Counted from the stretch's first letter, positions 35,411-44,463 are shown. The stretch: 52,165 nucleotides of DNA from Roseovarius sp. (GCA_026709325.1 JAPOTF010000148.1:1-52165), one strand, 5' to 3'. Made by a program: numbers and translations. Notes: generated from the sequence alone by a model not told the origin.

Positions 35411-35941
35411 GTGAAACCTGAACTCAACATACCGCTACTTGAAACCGAGCGACTTGTTCTTCGCGGACCCGAGGCCGGGGATTTCGATCATTACGCGGGT
35501 TTTCTGATGGACCCCGACAGAGCCGTCGGCTTCGGGCTGGAGGAGGACCGTCCGAAAGCGTGGCGCTGGTTTGCTCTCAATATCGGACACTGGGCATTGC
35601 ACGGATACGGGTATTTCACGACGATTCCAAGGGAATCCAATCTTCCGTGCGGAATTATTGGCATATGGAATCCGGAAGGGTGGCCCGAGCCGGAATTGGG
35701 ATGGGCGCTTTTCGGGGGGCATGAGGGAAAAGGGCTTGCGCTGGAAGGCGCGGAGCGAGTCAGGCGCTGGGCCTATGACGATCTCGGGCTTCCGACGCTT
35801 ACATCAAACATTGTGCCTGGAAACGATCGGTCGATTGCGCTGGCGGAACGCATGGGAGCCAAATTTGAGCGCAAATACAACAACGTACGCATGGGTGAAA
35901 CCATGATCTATCGTCATCCGGGACCAGAGGCCTTAAAGTGA
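35411..35941 (+). CDS. GNAT family N-acetyltransferase (RimJ/RimL-like)
   Basis: GTG 35411 (or GTG 35408) starts a 176-residue protein after AGGAA. It has ETERLVLRGPEAGDFDHY, PCGIIGIW, ELGWALFGGHEGKGLALEGAERVRRWAYDDLG and TSNIVPGNDRSIALAERMGAKFE, the pattern of ribosomal-protein-type acetyltransferases, including the acetyl-CoA loop GHEGKGLA. The substrate is unknown. The same gene often sits between ffh and chorismate mutase/rpsP in Rhodobacterales-type genomes. It ends in an overlap (TGATG) with the next small frame. Confidence 0.9.
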   Translation: MKPELNIPLLETERLVLRGPEAGDFDHYAGFLMDPDRAVGFGLEEDRPKAWRWFALNIGHWALHGYGYFTTIPRESNLPCGIIGIWNPEGWPEPELGWALFGGHEGKGLALEGAERVRRWAYDDLGLPTLTSNIVPGNDRSIALAERMGAKFERKYNNVRMGETMIYRHPGPEALK

Positions 35942-36288
35942 TGGCATTCATTGGCAACGAATTAAACGGCCCGACCACCCGCATGAAGGATATGATCGGG
36001 GCGGCCGGACATGAAATCTCCCGCCATCCGGGAAAAAGCGCTGCGCATGATGAAATGAATGTGCCGGCAATGCCGTGCGCGGCGTTTGGAGTCATTTCAA
36101 GAGCCGCAGATGAAAGCCTCGGCCATGGGAAAGTGCCGACAGGCAATATCGGAGAAGCGGCATATCGTCATTGCCGCGCGGTTTTTCCGGAAAATGGAGT
36201 TTTAACCGTCGTGGCAGAGCCCCAAACAGACCGCGACCATATTTCATCTTTTAAATCAGGGGGGATGCGATTTGGTCGAGGAAAATAA
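35941..36288 (+). CDS. Uncertain small ORF between GNAT and chorismate mutase
   Basis: ATG 35941 overlaps the GNAT stop and opens 115 residues that run 17 bases into the chorismate mutase gene. The sequence (EISRHPGKSAAHDEMN, PAMPCAAFGVISRA, VLTVVAEPQ) matches no family that I know, and its composition is less gene-like than that of its neighbours. It may be non-coding leader sequence of the chorismate mutase gene. Confidence 0.3.
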   Translation: MAFIGNELNGPTTRMKDMIGAAGHEISRHPGKSAAHDEMNVPAMPCAAFGVISRAADESLGHGKVPTGNIGEAAYRHCRAVFPENGVLTVVAEPQTDRDHISSFKSGGMRFGRGK

Positions 36289-36613
36289 AAGCGCCCGGGA
36301 TTTGCTTCTGGAGCATCGCAAAAGCATCGATCGGCTTGACTCGATACTGGTTTACGCCCTTGCGGAAAGATTCACGCATACCAAGCTGGTTGGCAAGTTG
36401 AAGGCGGAAAATAAAATGCCGCCGGCAGACATTTCCCGCGAAAAAGAGCAGATATCGCGCTTGCACCGATTGGCGGAGGAAGCTGATCTGGATCCCGAAT
36501 TTGCCAGGAAAATGCTGAAGTTCATAATTGATGAAGTCATACAGCATCACAGGAACTATCAGGTATCTGTTCAAATGAACGCATCTGAAACCCCAAGTAA
36601 AGGAGAAAACTGA
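36272..36613 (+). CDS. Chorismate mutase (AroQ class)
   Basis: The TTG at 36272, six bases after GGGGGGAT, gives 113 residues. [49 protein letters not shown] and [20 protein letters not shown] are the three helices of an AroQ-fold chorismate mutase, with the expected Arg and Lys positions. It converts chorismate to prephenate for Phe/Tyr synthesis. It lies one base before rpsP and shares its unit, as in other alphaproteobacteria. It is followed directly by the rpsP start. Confidence 0.9.
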   Translation: MVEENKSARDLLLEHRKSIDRLDSILVYALAERFTHTKLVGKLKAENKMPPADISREKEQISRLHRLAEEADLDPEFARKMLKFIIDEVIQHHRNYQVSVQMNASETPSKGEN

Positions 36614-36614
36614 A

Positions 36615-36944
36615 ATGGCCATGAAAATCCGTCTTGCTCGCGGGGGAGGGAAAAAACGCCCCTTTTACCGCATTGTCGCGGCAGACAGCAGAATGCCTCG
36701 TGACGGCCGCTTTATAGAGAAGCTTGGAACGTATAATCCGCTGCTGCCAAAGGATAATGAAGATCGTGTAAGAATGAATGCCGATCGCGTTCGCTACTGG
36801 CTGGATAGGGGCGCGAAGCCTACAGACCGGATTTCCCGCTTTCTTGAAGCGGCAGGCGTCATGGAAAAAACGGAGCGGAAAAACTTCAAAAAAGGTCAGC
36901 CGGGTACCAAGGCCAGAGAACGCATGGAGGAAAAACAGGCATAG
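36615..36944 (+). CDS. rpsP: 30S ribosomal protein bS16
   Basis: The 109-residue protein carries the bS16 core [38 protein letters not shown] and [21 protein letters not shown]. The C-terminal basic tail ([18 protein letters not shown]) is a typical extension. It follows AAGGAGA. In most bacteria it leads rpsP-rimM-trmD-rplS; here only rimM follows, and trmD-rplS lie 6 kb away on the other strand. Confidence 0.96.
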   Translation: MAMKIRLARGGGKKRPFYRIVAADSRMPRDGRFIEKLGTYNPLLPKDNEDRVRMNADRVRYWLDRGAKPTDRISRFLEAAGVMEKTERKNFKKGQPGTKARERMEEKQA

Positions 36945-37214
36945 CAACCGCATTGGAATTTACGAACCTGGTCGGGTAAATTCACGCGGCGAATTTCGCT
37001 TTCTGGAAATGTCACATGTTTAATCAATATGGCCGATTAACCGCGGGGATTGCCTTGGGCAAAACGGGAAGCGAGACCGATTGAAAACGCCAATGTTCAA
37101 TGCCTGATGCAATTCCCGCAGAAAACCGGATTTGGATATTCCCGGACAGGCATTTACGAGATAGACTCTAGCCGGGTGACGGAAGGAGCCATTTTATTAT
37201 GCGATTGCAATGAG

Positions 37215-37370
37215 ATGTTTAGATTAATCCGATATATATTTGTTTGCGCAATCGCGTTTGGAGCTGGAATGCTATATCAGTGGAGCAACTCGATTTCCGC
37301 ATGTGAAGCTCTCTCAGGCAAAATGTCCAGTGGCGTCTGCATTGTCAGTCGGCAGTCTGGCGGTGAGTGA
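37215..37370 (+). CDS. Small single-pass membrane protein between rpsP and rimM
   Basis: The 51-residue frame from ATG 37215 starts with MFRLIRYIFVCAIAFGAGMLYQW, a classic basic-hydrophobic anchor, followed by a short tail with two cysteines (ISACEALSGKMSSGVCIV). Tiny proteins of this shape, with an anchor and a Cys-x(n)-Gly-x-Cys tail, occur in alphaproteobacteria and are unnamed. Its stop overlaps the proposed rimM GTG (GTGAGTGA), so coupling is plausible. The ribosome site is weak. Confidence 0.55.
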   Translation: MFRLIRYIFVCAIAFGAGMLYQWSNSISACEALSGKMSSGVCIVSRQSGGE

Positions 37371-37869
37371 CAGGGTTTGCATAGGAGCCATAGCCGGAGC
37401 CTATGGCGTGAAAGGCGAAGTGCGCCTCAAGAGCTTTGCATCGGATCCCGAGGATATATCCGCATATGGCCAAGTGGCCGCCGAAAACGACGGGCGCAGT
37501 TTTTCGGTGCGTCTGACAGGCAGAGCCGCAAAAGGTGCGCTGACAGCCCGCCTGTCCGGGATTGACACAAGAGAGCAGGCGGAGGCATTGCGCGGGGTTC
37601 GGCTTTATGTCGAGAGAAAGCGTTTTCCCGGTTTGCCGGACGATGAGTATTACTGTTCCGATTTAATCGGACTTCAGGTAAGCGACCCCGCCGGAAAAGC
37701 CCTTGGCCGGGTGAAGGCCGTCTTGAATCATGGAGCGTCAGACATACTGGAAATCGAAGTGACCGGGCGGGGCGCAAGCATGCTGCTGCCATTTACACGC
37801 GATTCGGTGCCCGCTGTGGATATATGCGCGGGACGGATAATAGCCGATCCTCCCGACGGGCTGTTGTGA
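37363..37869 (+). CDS. rimM: Ribosome maturation factor RimM
   Basis: The start is placed at GTG 37363 (VSDRVCIGAIAGAYGVKGEVRLKSF); the longer frame from 37240 reads through the small membrane gene and is unlikely. The 168-residue protein has the RimM N-domain (GAIAGAYGVKGEVRL, GIDTREQAEALRGVRLYVER) and PRC-barrel half (YYCSDLIGLQVSD, LGRVKAVLNHGASDILEIE, LLPFTRDSVPAVDI). It assists 30S maturation near the S19 and h33 head. No ribosome site is clear, so the exact start is uncertain. Confidence 0.93.
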   Translation: MSDRVCIGAIAGAYGVKGEVRLKSFASDPEDISAYGQVAAENDGRSFSVRLTGRAAKGALTARLSGIDTREQAEALRGVRLYVERKRFPGLPDDEYYCSDLIGLQVSDPAGKALGRVKAVLNHGASDILEIEVTGRGASMLLPFTRDSVPAVDICAGRIIADPPDGLL

Positions 37870-37948
37870 TCGCGGATTGCAATGGCGGCAAGAGACAATT
37901 TCGGTTTATCCTGTTGAATGGGGAATTTGCGCCATTGATGCTGCTGAA

Positions 37949-38596
37949 ATGACTTGGGACTACAACCCGCCTCGGGAACCGCTCGACATACTGCATGCCG
38001 ACCATGAAATTCTCGTGGTCGGCAAGCCCGCCGGACTGCTTTCGGTTCCGGGAAAGGAAAAGCGTCTTTCCGACTGCCTTCTTGCGAGAGTTCAACTGGC
38101 GTTTCCAAACGCGCTTCTGGTTCACCGACTTGACAGGGACACTTCGGGAGCAATCATTTTTGGATTAACGCGTCATGCCCAGCGGCATTTGGGTCTTCAA
38201 TTCGAAAAGCGACGGGTAGGGAAAACCTATCTTGCGAGGGTCAAGGGGAAACTGGAGCCGAAAACCGGTTTTGTTGATCGGCCGCTGGCCGTCGACTGGC
38301 CAAGACGTCCGCTTCAAAAGATATGCATGGAAAGCGGCAGGTCGGCGCTAACTGAATGGAAGATAATTAAACATTCCGATGACGAGACGCGCGTGCACCT
38401 GTTTCCAAAAACCGGGCGCAGTCACCAATTGCGCGTGCACATGAAGTCCATAGGACACCCGATACTTGGGGACCCGCTGTATTCCGACATGTCTGAAGCA
38501 AATTATGACAGGATGATGCTGCATTCAGAGGTTCTTCACTTGCGGCATCCCGATGGAGGGAGATGGATGAAGTTCAGATCAAAGCCGCCATTTTAA
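37949..38596 (+). CDS. RluA-family RNA pseudouridine synthase
   Basis: ATG 37949 (MTWDYNPPREPLDILHAD) gives 215 residues, as for short RluA proteins. DHEILVVGKPAGLLSVPG, VHRLDRDTSGAIIFGLT (with the catalytic Asp in HRLD), RVGKTYLARVKG, PKTGRSHQLRVHM and GHPILGDPLY are the family motifs. RluA itself modifies U746 of 23S rRNA and U32 of some tRNAs, and this is the nearest type. No N-terminal S4 domain is present, consistent with that type. The upstream in-frame ATG 37877 would add unrelated residues. Confidence 0.93.
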   Translation: MTWDYNPPREPLDILHADHEILVVGKPAGLLSVPGKEKRLSDCLLARVQLAFPNALLVHRLDRDTSGAIIFGLTRHAQRHLGLQFEKRRVGKTYLARVKGKLEPKTGFVDRPLAVDWPRRPLQKICMESGRSALTEWKIIKHSDDETRVHLFPKTGRSHQLRVHMKSIGHPILGDPLYSDMSEANYDRMMLHSEVLHLRHPDGGRWMKFRSKPPF

Positions 38597-39118
38597 AGAC
38601 ATTGGAATTGCTCGCCGCATGGGGAATGATTCCCGAAAACCGGCCCCGTCACGTGAAAACCACCTGTCGCGGAAATGTTCCCCGGTGCAAAACCCAATGC
38701 ATGAAATATCCGGGTTGGGAGCGTCACATGCGAATCAAGCCAAATCTGCATGAAGGGATGTCGGCGACATGATGTTGGAGCGGGAGTGGTGAAAAGACCC
38801 GGAAATGTCGCTTCAATGTTTCTACCGGAAACCTTTTAATTCTCACATGGGACACGCAATGAGGAAAGAAAGACGATGGAGCGGGACTCGGATTAATATG
38901 GATCGTGGTGCGGTTGACCGCTTGGATTATCGGCACGGTGTTTACACTCTTTCAATTGGCGAAACGCTCCATTTTCGAGTTTAAAATGGAGGTAGGCGGC
39001 CTGCGGCGGGAAGTCTCGGGCCTCGGAGAGAATATTGCCAGCTTGAGAGAACCCACTTCCAGTGTGGAAGCCAGGCTGCAAATCTTGACAATATGCCGGG
39101 CTCGTCTGTGGATATCGC
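38597..39118. other. Gap with a possible TM-plus-coiled-coil remnant
   Basis: There is no firm gene between rluA and the minus-strand dehydrogenase. A plus-strand frame from GTG 38905 encodes LTAWIIGTVFTLFQLAK (one membrane segment) and then a heptad-like LRREVSGLGENIASLREP. This resembles small anchored coiled-coil proteins, but the frame runs on into the neighbouring gene's 3' end to 39168 without a fitting C-terminus. It may be a decayed gene. The rest holds nothing I can support. Confidence 0.35.
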
Positions 39119-41569
39119 CTAAAGCCGCATGTTGTCCCCTTTCGGATCATACATCGGTTTTAGACTGACTTCCGCTCTTACGCGCGTTCCAGCAACATCA
39201 ACATGATAGGTCGACGCAAGAATTTCGGCCCCGCTTTGTCCCGAGCAGGGAACATAGCCCATGCCAATTGCGCCCCCAAGACAATGACCGTAATTTCCGG
39301 AGGTTAAATAGCCTGCAATCTCGCCGTCGCGAACAATGGGCTCGTTATGATAGAGCAGGGGTTCGGGATCGGTCAGCCTGAATTGGAGCATTCTCGCCTT
39401 TAATCCCTCGTCGCGCTTTCTGAGCACCGAGTCCCTGCCAATAAAACCGTCCTTTTGGGTCTTCACGGCAAAGCCAAGCCCCGCCTCCAGAACATGATCC
39501 TCGCAGGTGATGTCATGACCAAAGTGCCGGAAGCCCTTTTCAATTCGGCAGCTGTCCATCACGTGCATTCCGCACAGCTTAAGTCCGCAATTCCGTCCGG
39601 CCTCCCATATGGTCTCAAAGGCGTGTCCCGCCATATCGGAACCCACGTAGATTTCCCAGCCAAGTTCACCCACGTAGGATACCCGGTGCGCACGGGCGAT
39701 GCCCATTCCAAGCTCGATTTCCCGGGCGGTTCCAAACGGGTTGGTTTCGCTTGAAAAATCATTTGGCGAGACAGACATCATGAGTTCGCGCGAGCGGGGC
39801 CCCATAACCGCCAGCACTCCTTCGCCCGCCGTCACATCGGTGATCGCAACCCGAAACCCGCCCTGGTGCCTTTCCATCCAGGTCTGATCCGCAAGGCGCG
39901 TCGCGGCGGGAGTCACCACAAGATATGCGGTTTCGGTCAGCCTGGTGACCGTGACATCGGCCTCGATCCCGCCATTCACGTTGAGAAACTGCGTGTAAAC
40001 AATCTTGCCGATCGGGACGTCAAACTCGCCGCCCCCAATGTAATTCAGATAAGAGGCCGCATCCGGGCCCTCCACCCTTATTTTTCCGAAACTTGACATG
40101 TCGTACATGCCAACGCCAGTACGCATGGCATTATGTTCGGAAGCGGCGTTTTCAAACCAGTTCTGTCTCCCCCAACTGTATCGGTATTCGCGTTTCTGTC
40201 CTTCATTTGCAAACCAGTTTGGTCTTTCCCACCCCGCGATTTCTCCCATTACGGCGCCATGCTCGATGAGATGGTGGTGAAATGGAGATCGTCTCACGCC
40301 ACGCGCCGTCGCCTTTTGGCGATAGGGATAGTGGTCGGCATATAAAAGGCCTAGAGTTTCCTTTGACCTTTCAAAAAGGTAATGCCTGTTTCCCTGGAAT
40401 GGCTGCATTCGCGAAATGTCCACATCACCCAGATCAAATGGCTTTTCGCCGCTGTCCATCCATAGTGAAAGAGCGTGGCCCGCCCCGCCGGCGGATTGAA
40501 TGCCAATGGAGTTGAACCCCGCGGCAACCCAAACGTTATCCATTTCAGGCGCAAGCCCGAGATGATAGGCGTCGTCCGGCGTAAAACTTTCCGGCCCATT
40601 GAAAAACGTGTGAATGCCCGCTTCAGCGACAATGGGGACGCGATTGCATGCCGCTTCAATAACGGGTTCAAAATGATCGAAATCCTCCGGTAGCTGATCA
40701 AACTCGAAATTGTCCGGAATCCCTTTCATGCCCCAGGGCTTGGAATTGGGCTCGAAAGCTCCCAGCAGAATTTTTCCGGCATCCTCCTTGTAATATGCGC
40801 ATTCATCGGGAACTCTAAGCACGGGCATCCGTTCAAGGCCATCAATACCTTCGGTAACAATGTAAAAATGTTCACAGGCGTGAAGCGGCACATTTACTCC
40901 GGCCATGAGGCCAACTTCTCGCCCCCACATTCCCGCGCAATTCACAATCATCTCGCAGGAGATGTGTCCGCGCTCTCCGCCATTATCGGATTTCCAGTCG
41001 ACACCTGTTACTCGCCTCCGCTTTTTTGACATGCCGGATACTTTGACGTTTTCAATGACACGTACCCCGTTTTGTCTTGCGCCCTTTGCCAAAGCGAGGG
41101 CGATATTGGCCGGGTCGGCCTGCCCATCGGTAGGCAGCCAGACACCCCCCGTCACTCCTTCAAGGTTTATATGCCTGTATTTTTCCTTGACCTCGGCCGG
41201 AGACAGTTCCTCAACAGGCACCCCGAAAGCCCTTGCCATGGCGGCCTGCCGGTATAATTCCTCTCGACGTTCCCCGGTGAGCGCCACAGATACCGATCCA
41301 CCCTGACGGAGGCCTGTAGCCATACCGGTTTCAGATTCAAGGCTTTTATAGAGTTCCGCGGAATATTTTGCCAGCCGGGTCATGTTCTGAGTGGCTCTCA
41401 ACTGGCCTATTAATCCAGCCGCATGCCATGTTGTTCCGCAAGTCAATTGCTTGCGTTCAAGCAAAACCACGTCATTCCATCCCAATCGCGCAAGATGATA
41501 TGCCACGGAACAACCGACCACGCCTCCGCCTATAATCACCGCCCGTGCCGTTTTAGGGATAATGCCCAT
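39119..41569 (-). CDS. FAD-dependent dimethylglycine/sarcosine dehydrogenase-like protein with GcvT domain
   Basis: ATG 41569, eight bases after GGAGG, gives 816 residues. The N-terminal half is a D-amino-acid-oxidase-type FAD domain with IIGGGVVGCSVAYHLA (GGGVVG at 14-19) and CGTTWHAAGL, whose H49 corresponds to the histidine that covalently binds FAD in DMGDH/SARDH. The C-terminal half is an aminomethyltransferase (GcvT) domain plus GcvT C-barrel (GMYDMSSFGKI, FDVPIGKIVYTQFLN, GELGWEIYV, EAGLGFAVK, RDGEIAGYLTSGNYG). It would demethylate dimethylglycine, sarcosine or a similar methylated amine and pass the C1 unit to tetrahydrofolate. The exact amine is not decided. Confidence 0.92.
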   Translation of the reverse strand: MGIIPKTARAVIIGGGVVGCSVAYHLARLGWNDVVLLERKQLTCGTTWHAAGLIGQLRATQNMTRLAKYSAELYKSLESETGMATGLRQGGSVSVALTGERREELYRQAAMARAFGVPVEELSPAEVKEKYRHINLEGVTGGVWLPTDGQADPANIALALAKGARQNGVRVIENVKVSGMSKKRRRVTGVDWKSDNGGERGHISCEMIVNCAGMWGREVGLMAGVNVPLHACEHFYIVTEGIDGLERMPVLRVPDECAYYKEDAGKILLGAFEPNSKPWGMKGIPDNFEFDQLPEDFDHFEPVIEAACNRVPIVAEAGIHTFFNGPESFTPDDAYHLGLAPEMDNVWVAAGFNSIGIQSAGGAGHALSLWMDSGEKPFDLGDVDISRMQPFQGNRHYLFERSKETLGLLYADHYPYRQKATARGVRRSPFHHHLIEHGAVMGEIAGWERPNWFANEGQKREYRYSWGRQNWFENAASEHNAMRTGVGMYDMSSFGKIRVEGPDAASYLNYIGGGEFDVPIGKIVYTQFLNVNGGIEADVTVTRLTETAYLVVTPAATRLADQTWMERHQGGFRVAITDVTAGEGVLAVMGPRSRELMMSVSPNDFSSETNPFGTAREIELGMGIARAHRVSYVGELGWEIYVGSDMAGHAFETIWEAGRNCGLKLCGMHVMDSCRIEKGFRHFGHDITCEDHVLEAGLGFAVKTQKDGFIGRDSVLRKRDEGLKARMLQFRLTDPEPLLYHNEPIVRDGEIAGYLTSGNYGHCLGGAIGMGYVPCSGQSGAEILASTYHVDVAGTRVRAEVSLKPMYDPKGDNMRL

Positions 41570-41831
41570 GTCAGCAGCCTCCAAAATCCATGCTTTCGTG
41601 ATATGTATCTAACATGAACAATAAAGCCAAATTACAAAAAATCGCCATAATGCAGACGTTAATCGAATATATTGACGGAACGGGATTATCGGTGGGGCAT
41701 TCTCCATGCAGAATGAGCAATCTATTTGATATGCTTTTGAAAAGCCGATATAAAAACGCCTTATCAGATGCATGCGCCGGATTAATGCCGAACATCTGAC
41801 GAAAGATTATGGCTCCGCAATCGGAATGGTC

Positions 41832-42644
41832 TCAAAAATTTACCACCACGTCTGGCAATTCGAGCGATTTGATCAAATCGCGCAGCTCCTGGCGCGCGGT
41901 TATGTTGGACATGCTCATTCGGTTTATTCCCGCGTCCTTCATATCAAGCAGTGTCAGACCGCTGGGGAACATTTCCCTGAATATAACTCTTTCATTAAAT
42001 CCCGGCGCGATTCGAAAACCTATTCTCTTTGACAGGTTCTCCAGAGCGCTACCCATTTTTTCCTTGTTGTGCATTTGCTGCGCGCCAAGGCGGTTCCGCA
42101 ATACAACCCAGTCAATTGGCTTCATCCCTTCCGCCGCTCTTCTCTGGCGGGCGGTCCATACCATTTCCGAATAGATTGAGGGCCCCAGAACCGTGCTTCC
42201 ATCGGTATCGGTATGCGCCAGCAAATCGAAATCCACAAAACTGTCGTTAAGGGGTGTAATCAGTGTATGCGCCTTTGAGTGCGCAATCTGGCTCATCCAG
42301 GTATGAGAACCGGGACAGTCAATTACGATAAACTCGCAGTCTCTGGAAATTTCATTCAAAGCTCCTTTCAGATGTTCCTCCGAAGCCTCTATGCCAAGAT
42401 CAAGATCTGCCGGAGTTGCCGTCTCTGGAATTTTGTGGAAATTGGGCCCGGGCAGAGCCAGACCTGCCGATTCAAGATATTTTTTCCTGTTGATGCAATA
42501 TCGGTTGAAGGTTTGCTGCCTCAGATCCAGGTCAAGCGCGTTAACTTTATGCCCCATGCGCGCAAGCGCTGTCGCAACGTGCATTGAAACGGTGGATTTG
42601 CCGGCGCCGCCTTTTTCGTTGCCCACAACAATTACATGCGCCAT
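41832..42644 (-). CDS. mipZ: Division-plane positioning ATPase MipZ
   Basis: ATG 42644 gives 270 residues beginning MAHVIVVGNEKGGAGKST, with the deviant Walker A KGGAGKST at 11-18. ALDLDLRQQTFNRY, FIVIDCPGSHTWMS and PLNDSFVDFDLLAHTD are hallmark MipZ stretches that separate it from ParA. MipZ forms pole-to-middle gradients and inhibits FtsZ away from midcell in alphaproteobacteria. This strongly supports the class assignment. Its neighbours are rpmE upstream and the dehydrogenase downstream on the same strand. Confidence 0.95.
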   Translation of the reverse strand: MAHVIVVGNEKGGAGKSTVSMHVATALARMGHKVNALDLDLRQQTFNRYCINRKKYLESAGLALPGPNFHKIPETATPADLDLGIEASEEHLKGALNEISRDCEFIVIDCPGSHTWMSQIAHSKAHTLITPLNDSFVDFDLLAHTDTDGSTVLGPSIYSEMVWTARQRRAAEGMKPIDWVVLRNRLGAQQMHNKEKMGSALENLSKRIGFRIAPGFNERVIFREMFPSGLTLLDMKDAGINRMSMSNITARQELRDLIKSLELPDVVVNF

Positions 42645-42675
42645 GTGTCGCACCTGCCGGTTAGGAACAAGATGA

Positions 42676-42700
42676 AGCCGCTTTCATAAATGGGGCGGCT
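42676..42700 (-). terminator. Possible hairpin downstream of rpmE
   Basis: An AGCCGC/GCGGCT inverted repeat (6 bp, 13-base loop) lies about 25 bases after the rpmE stop on the minus strand and before mipZ. The following sequence (TCATCTTG) is only mildly T-rich, so termination is doubtful. It may be a processing or attenuation hairpin. Confidence 0.3.
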
Positions 42701-42723
42701 AAAAGCAATCAATTGCGATCCGC

Positions 42724-42945
42724 CTAGATTCCCAAACCGGAATACTTGTTTTTGAACCTGGTCACGCGTCCGCCCGCGTCGGTAAGTCTTGTGCCACCTC
42801 CGGTCCATGCCGGATGAACAGTCGGATCGACATCAAGTGAAAGGGTATCCCCTTCACTGCCATAGGTGGAGCGCGTCTGAATTATGGTGCCATCGGTCAT
42901 CTTGACGTTAATAACGTGATAATCGGGGTGCAGATCCTTTTTCAT
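42724..42945 (-). CDS. rpmE: 50S ribosomal protein bL31
   Basis: The 73-residue protein reads [19 protein letters not shown], then [23 protein letters not shown] and [13 protein letters not shown], the bL31 body. It has no cysteine, so this is the zinc-free form. It lies about 12 bases after rplS on the minus strand and should be co-transcribed with it. Zinc-free L31 is normal in many alphaproteobacteria. Confidence 0.95.
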   Translation of the reverse strand: MKKDLHPDYHVINVKMTDGTIIQTRSTYGSEGDTLSLDVDPTVHPAWTGGGTRLTDAGGRVTRFKNKYSGLGI

Positions 42946-42956
42946 AGCCTTTCTCC

Positions 42957-43337
42957 CTAAACCGAGGTTTTTTTCGGCTTGTAATTTGTGTCTTCCGCAA
43001 TTCTCGCGGATTTTCCCCTGCGTGAGCGCAGGTAGTAAAGTTTTGCCCTCCGCACTTTTCCGCGCCGTACAACAGTGATGCTGTCAATATTTGTCGAATA
43101 GAGCGGAAACATGCGTTCAACGCCTTCACCAAAGGATTCCTTTCGGACGGTGAACGAACCGGCGATGCCGCTTCCATTGTTTCTGCTTATGCAAACGCCT
43201 TCAAAGTTTTGAACTCTTGTGCGCGTGCCTTCGGTAACCTTGTAGCCGACGCGTACAGTGTCGCCAGCCTTGAAATCGGGAATTTTCTTTTCCAGCGAGG
43301 CAATTTGCTCGGCCTCGATTTGAGCAATAATGTCCAT
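42957..43337 (-). CDS. rplS: 50S ribosomal protein bL19
   Basis: ATG 43337 gives 126 residues ([34 protein letters not shown]); the longer frame to 43526 adds an unrelated leader. [47 protein letters not shown] and [20 protein letters not shown] are bL19. It lies at the 30S-50S interface. It is separated from trmD by about 400 bases, unusual for this pair, which is normally tightly linked. Confidence 0.96.
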   Translation of the reverse strand: MDIIAQIEAEQIASLEKKIPDFKAGDTVRVGYKVTEGTRTRVQNFEGVCISRNNGSGIAGSFTVRKESFGEGVERMFPLYSTNIDSITVVRRGKVRRAKLYYLRSRRGKSARIAEDTNYKPKKTSV

Positions 43338-43743
43338 TGCCGCAACTCCGCTTTGCTTGCGGTTTAATCCGCAAAGATGGTTCGCGTCCCAAGAGCTCCC
43401 AGTCTTCGTTCGGATCCACAAGCAGTGCCCGCCAGAGATAGGGTCGTCATTTCCTGTTTTCCGCCTTTCGAACGGCACCAAGCCGAAGATGTCAAGATGC
43501 AATCGAAAAGCAAACCCGGAAATCATTGACGATTCCCGGACGGGAGACTTTTAAACCGAAGAGACTGCATGTTCAACCCCGGAATCGACAATACGGCAGT
43601 TCTCGGAAAATTTATTTTTGCAAAATTTGCATTTTACGGAATTCAACCTGAAATTCATGGGCATTGCGAGTGAAACTTCCGTCAAATGGGACATTCATTC
43701 GGCATTGATGGGGTTTTGGGCAGGACGGCATTGTTGAAAAGCG
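43338..43743. other. Unusually long spacer between trmD and rplS
   Basis: These 406 bases hold no supported gene on either strand. The minus strand presumably carries an rplS promoter and leader. The sequence just upstream of ATG 43337 has a weak CGGAG ribosome site. No hairpin with a T-run is evident. Confidence 0.4.
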
Positions 43744-44463
43744 CTACTTCTCCAGCAAATCGGGCCTGTTTTTCCGCGTGGTTTCTTTGCCCATTTCCTT
43801 TCGCCATTTTTTGATTTCCCCATGATGTCCCGAAAGCAGCACATCAGGTATCAAATGGCCTTTCCATTCCACCGGGCGAGTGTATTGCGGATGCTCGAGA
43901 AGACCCTCCGAAAAGCTCTCGTCATCTATGGATGTCTGGTTGCCCAGAACTCCGGGTATCAGTCTAACCGTTGCGTCCAGCATTGCCATTGCGGCGATTT
44001 CACCGCCTGTCATTACAAAATCCCCCAAACTGACTTCCTCTATGCCATAATGCTCAATGACCCGCTGGTCGATGCCCTCGAACCGACCGCATATTAGCGT
44101 TATACCTGGTGAATTCGACCACCTGCGAGCCATCATCTGATCAAATCTTTTCCCTCTGGGGCTGAGATGGACAAGCGACATCCCCGGTTTTGCGTTCTCC
44201 AGGGCGGCCTCTATTGCCCTGCCCATTACATCTGCTCTAAGAACCATGCCCGCTCCACCGCCCGCCGGCGTGTCATCAACATTCAAATGCCGGCCTTCCC
44301 CGAACAACCTCAAATTTACCGTGGAAAGTTGCCAGAGGCCTTCATGCAGGGCTTTTCCAATAACGCTTTCTCCAAGCGCTCCGGGAAATGCCCGGGGAAA
44401 GAGTGTAACTACCTGAGCGCACCAGCTTTCGCGTTGTGGTGATTGTTCAGATTTGAGGCTCAT
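43744..44463 (-). CDS. trmD: tRNA (guanine-37-N1)-methyltransferase TrmD
   Basis: ATG 44463 (MSLKSEQSPQ, after AGGAA) gives 239 residues; ATG 44505 is an alternative. VVTLFPRAFPGALGESVIGKAL, NVDDTPAGGGAGMVLRADV, LSPRGKRFDQ and the knot region LICGRFEGIDQRVIEHYGIEEVSLGDFVMTGGE are conserved, with the C-domain HPQYTRPVEWKG, VLLSGHHGEIKKW. It methylates G37 to prevent frameshifting. It is read away from the ABC exporter and heads the minus-strand trmD-rplS-rpmE-mipZ series. Confidence 0.96.
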   Translation of the reverse strand: MSLKSEQSPQRESWCAQVVTLFPRAFPGALGESVIGKALHEGLWQLSTVNLRLFGEGRHLNVDDTPAGGGAGMVLRADVMGRAIEAALENAKPGMSLVHLSPRGKRFDQMMARRWSNSPGITLICGRFEGIDQRVIEHYGIEEVSLGDFVMTGGEIAAMAMLDATVRLIPGVLGNQTSIDDESFSEGLLEHPQYTRPVEWKGHLIPDVLLSGHHGEIKKWRKEMGKETTRKNRPDLLEK

